From Candidatus Bathyarchaeota archaeon UBA185 (GTDB taxonomy: Archaea > Thermoproteota > Bathyarchaeia > 40CM-2-53-6), in NCBI GenBank assembly GCA_002495485.1, contig DAFH01000187.1:1-6665 (forward strand): a stretch of DNA of 6,665 nucleotides, given 5' to 3'. Every line of letters starts with the position of its first letter. Position 1 is the first letter of the stretch. Shown one piece after another: positions 5,882-6,665 of this stretch. Under the pieces are notes generated by a model that ran no database searches, was not told the DNA's origin, and worked only from the letters and a program-made list of their open reading frames with translations. The translations under genes and the position numbers were made by a program.

Positions 5882-6665
5882 ACAGAAGTTCGTCGTTACG
5901 CCATGGGAAGTTTCGGGTGTAGTTGACTATGACCGGCTCATTCGCGAGTTCGGTACCCAGCCGATATCCGGGAACTTGGCCAAGCGTCTCGAGTCGAATC
6001 TAGGCGACTCGGCCTATCTCGTCCGGCGACAGGTGTTCTTCTCACACCGCGACTTGAACCTGGTACTGGACGATCATGAGAAGGGGAAGGGATTCTTCCT
6101 CTACACCGGCCGCGGACCCAGCGGACCGATGCACATAGGCCATATACTTCCAGTCTACTTCACCAAGTGGCTCCAAGACAGGTTCGGTGTGAATCTCTAC
6201 ATCGAGATAACGGACGATGAGAAATTCCTGGAGGAGAAACGGCGTCTCTCCTTCGAGGACACTCAGAAGTGGGCTGCCGAAAACATACTGGAGATTGCGG
6301 CCGTCGGCTTCGACCCCGACAAGACATTCATCTTCCAAGACAGCGAGTTCATTGGCCAATCCTATCCGCTGATACTGAAGATCGCACGACGGATCAACTA
6401 TAGCACTGCAAAGTCAGTCTTCGGCTTCACGGGAGAGACCAACATCGGCTTCAGCTTCTACCCTTCGATCCAGATTCTCCCCACTCTCTTCGAAAAGAAG
6501 AGATGTTTGATACCCTCTGCGATAGACCAAGACCCTTACTGGAGGATACAGCGGGACATATCCGAGTCTCTCGGCTATCACAAGGCGGCTGCGATCCACA
6601 GCAAGTTCATTCCACCACTTACAGGCATTCAGGACAAGATGAGCTCCTCGAAGCCGGAGACGGCC
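5874..6665 (+). CDS. trpS: Tryptophan--tRNA ligase, archaeal type (3' end beyond window)
   Basis: This class I synthetase activates Trp and charges tRNA-Trp in the cytoplasm. The 264 visible residues begin with the archaeal/eukaryotic N-terminal signature FVVTPWEVSG (6-15) followed by VDYDRLIREFG. The Rossmann core carries the ATP-binding GPSGPMHIGH (81-90, HIGH at 87-90), YIEITDDEKFL (109-119), the family segment IPSAIDQDPYWR (213-224) and the KMSKS-type loop KMSSSKPETA (255-264) at the window edge. Only the C-terminal anticodon-binding part, perhaps 100 or so residues, is missing. The ATG start overlaps the pheT stop, so this is the third gene of the aromatic synthetase operon. The eukaryotic-like TrpRS form is normal in archaea and is not a sign of transfer. 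Confidence 0.96.
   Translation, partial: MVEQKFVVTPWEVSGVVDYDRLIREFGTQPISGNLAKRLESNLGDSAYLVRRQVFFSHRDLNLVLDDHEKGKGFFLYTGRGPSGPMHIGHILPVYFTKWLQDRFGVNLYIEITDDEKFLEEKRRLSFEDTQKWAAENILEIAAVGFDPDKTFIFQDSEFIGQSYPLILKIARRINYSTAKSVFGFTGETNIGFSFYPSIQILPTLFEKKRCLIPSAIDQDPYWRIQRDISESLGYHKAAAIHSKFIPPLTGIQDKMSSSKPETA

Noticed and set aside
5874..6665. Eukaryote-like TrpRS as a sign of gene transfer
   Set aside because: Archaeal TrpRS normally has this form, and the gene is embedded in an archaeal-type operon.

Overview
The window looks like a chromosomal segment of an archaeon, probably an uncultured lineage. I cannot place it further; a TACK-type or Bathyarchaeia/Nitrososphaeria-like host is only a guess. 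The evidence is the archaeal/eukaryotic-type PheRS alpha and beta subunits, an archaeal-type TrpRS, a TATA-box promoter set for a leaderless transcript, GTG/TTG starts with GGAG/GGTGA ribosome-binding sites, and a luciferase-like (F420-type) oxidoreductase. GC content is moderate, a little above half.

Layout from left to right. Positions 1-412 (minus) hold the N-terminal part of a secreted or surface beta-sandwich protein that runs off the left edge. Its promoter lies in a 188-bp divergent gap that also carries a 14-bp dyad. Positions 601-1533 (plus) encode a luciferase-like monooxygenase family protein. It converges, 19 bp apart, on a gene at 1553-2539 (minus) for an alpha/alpha-toroid protein with prenyltransferase/squalene-oxidase-like repeats and no assigned function. 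A 131-bp divergent gap with a TATA-like element separates that gene from pheS (2671-4182), pheT (4184-5881) and trpS (5874 to the right edge, incomplete), all on the plus strand.

The three synthetase genes are packed as an operon, with 1 nt between pheS and pheT and an 8-nt overlap between pheT and trpS. They charge tRNA-Phe and tRNA-Trp, so two aromatic amino acids are handled by one transcript. The most notable observation is at the start of pheT. The conserved N-terminus of archaeal PheT is intact and in frame, but the codon where Met should be is ACG. No ATG, GTG or TTG exists in frame between the upstream stop and a GTG 36 codons inside the conserved domain. A GGTGA ribosome-binding site sits at the right distance before the ACG. 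Either this is a rare non-canonical start on an essential gene or a single-base sequence error. I saw no mobile elements, CRISPR arrays, tRNA or rRNA genes.
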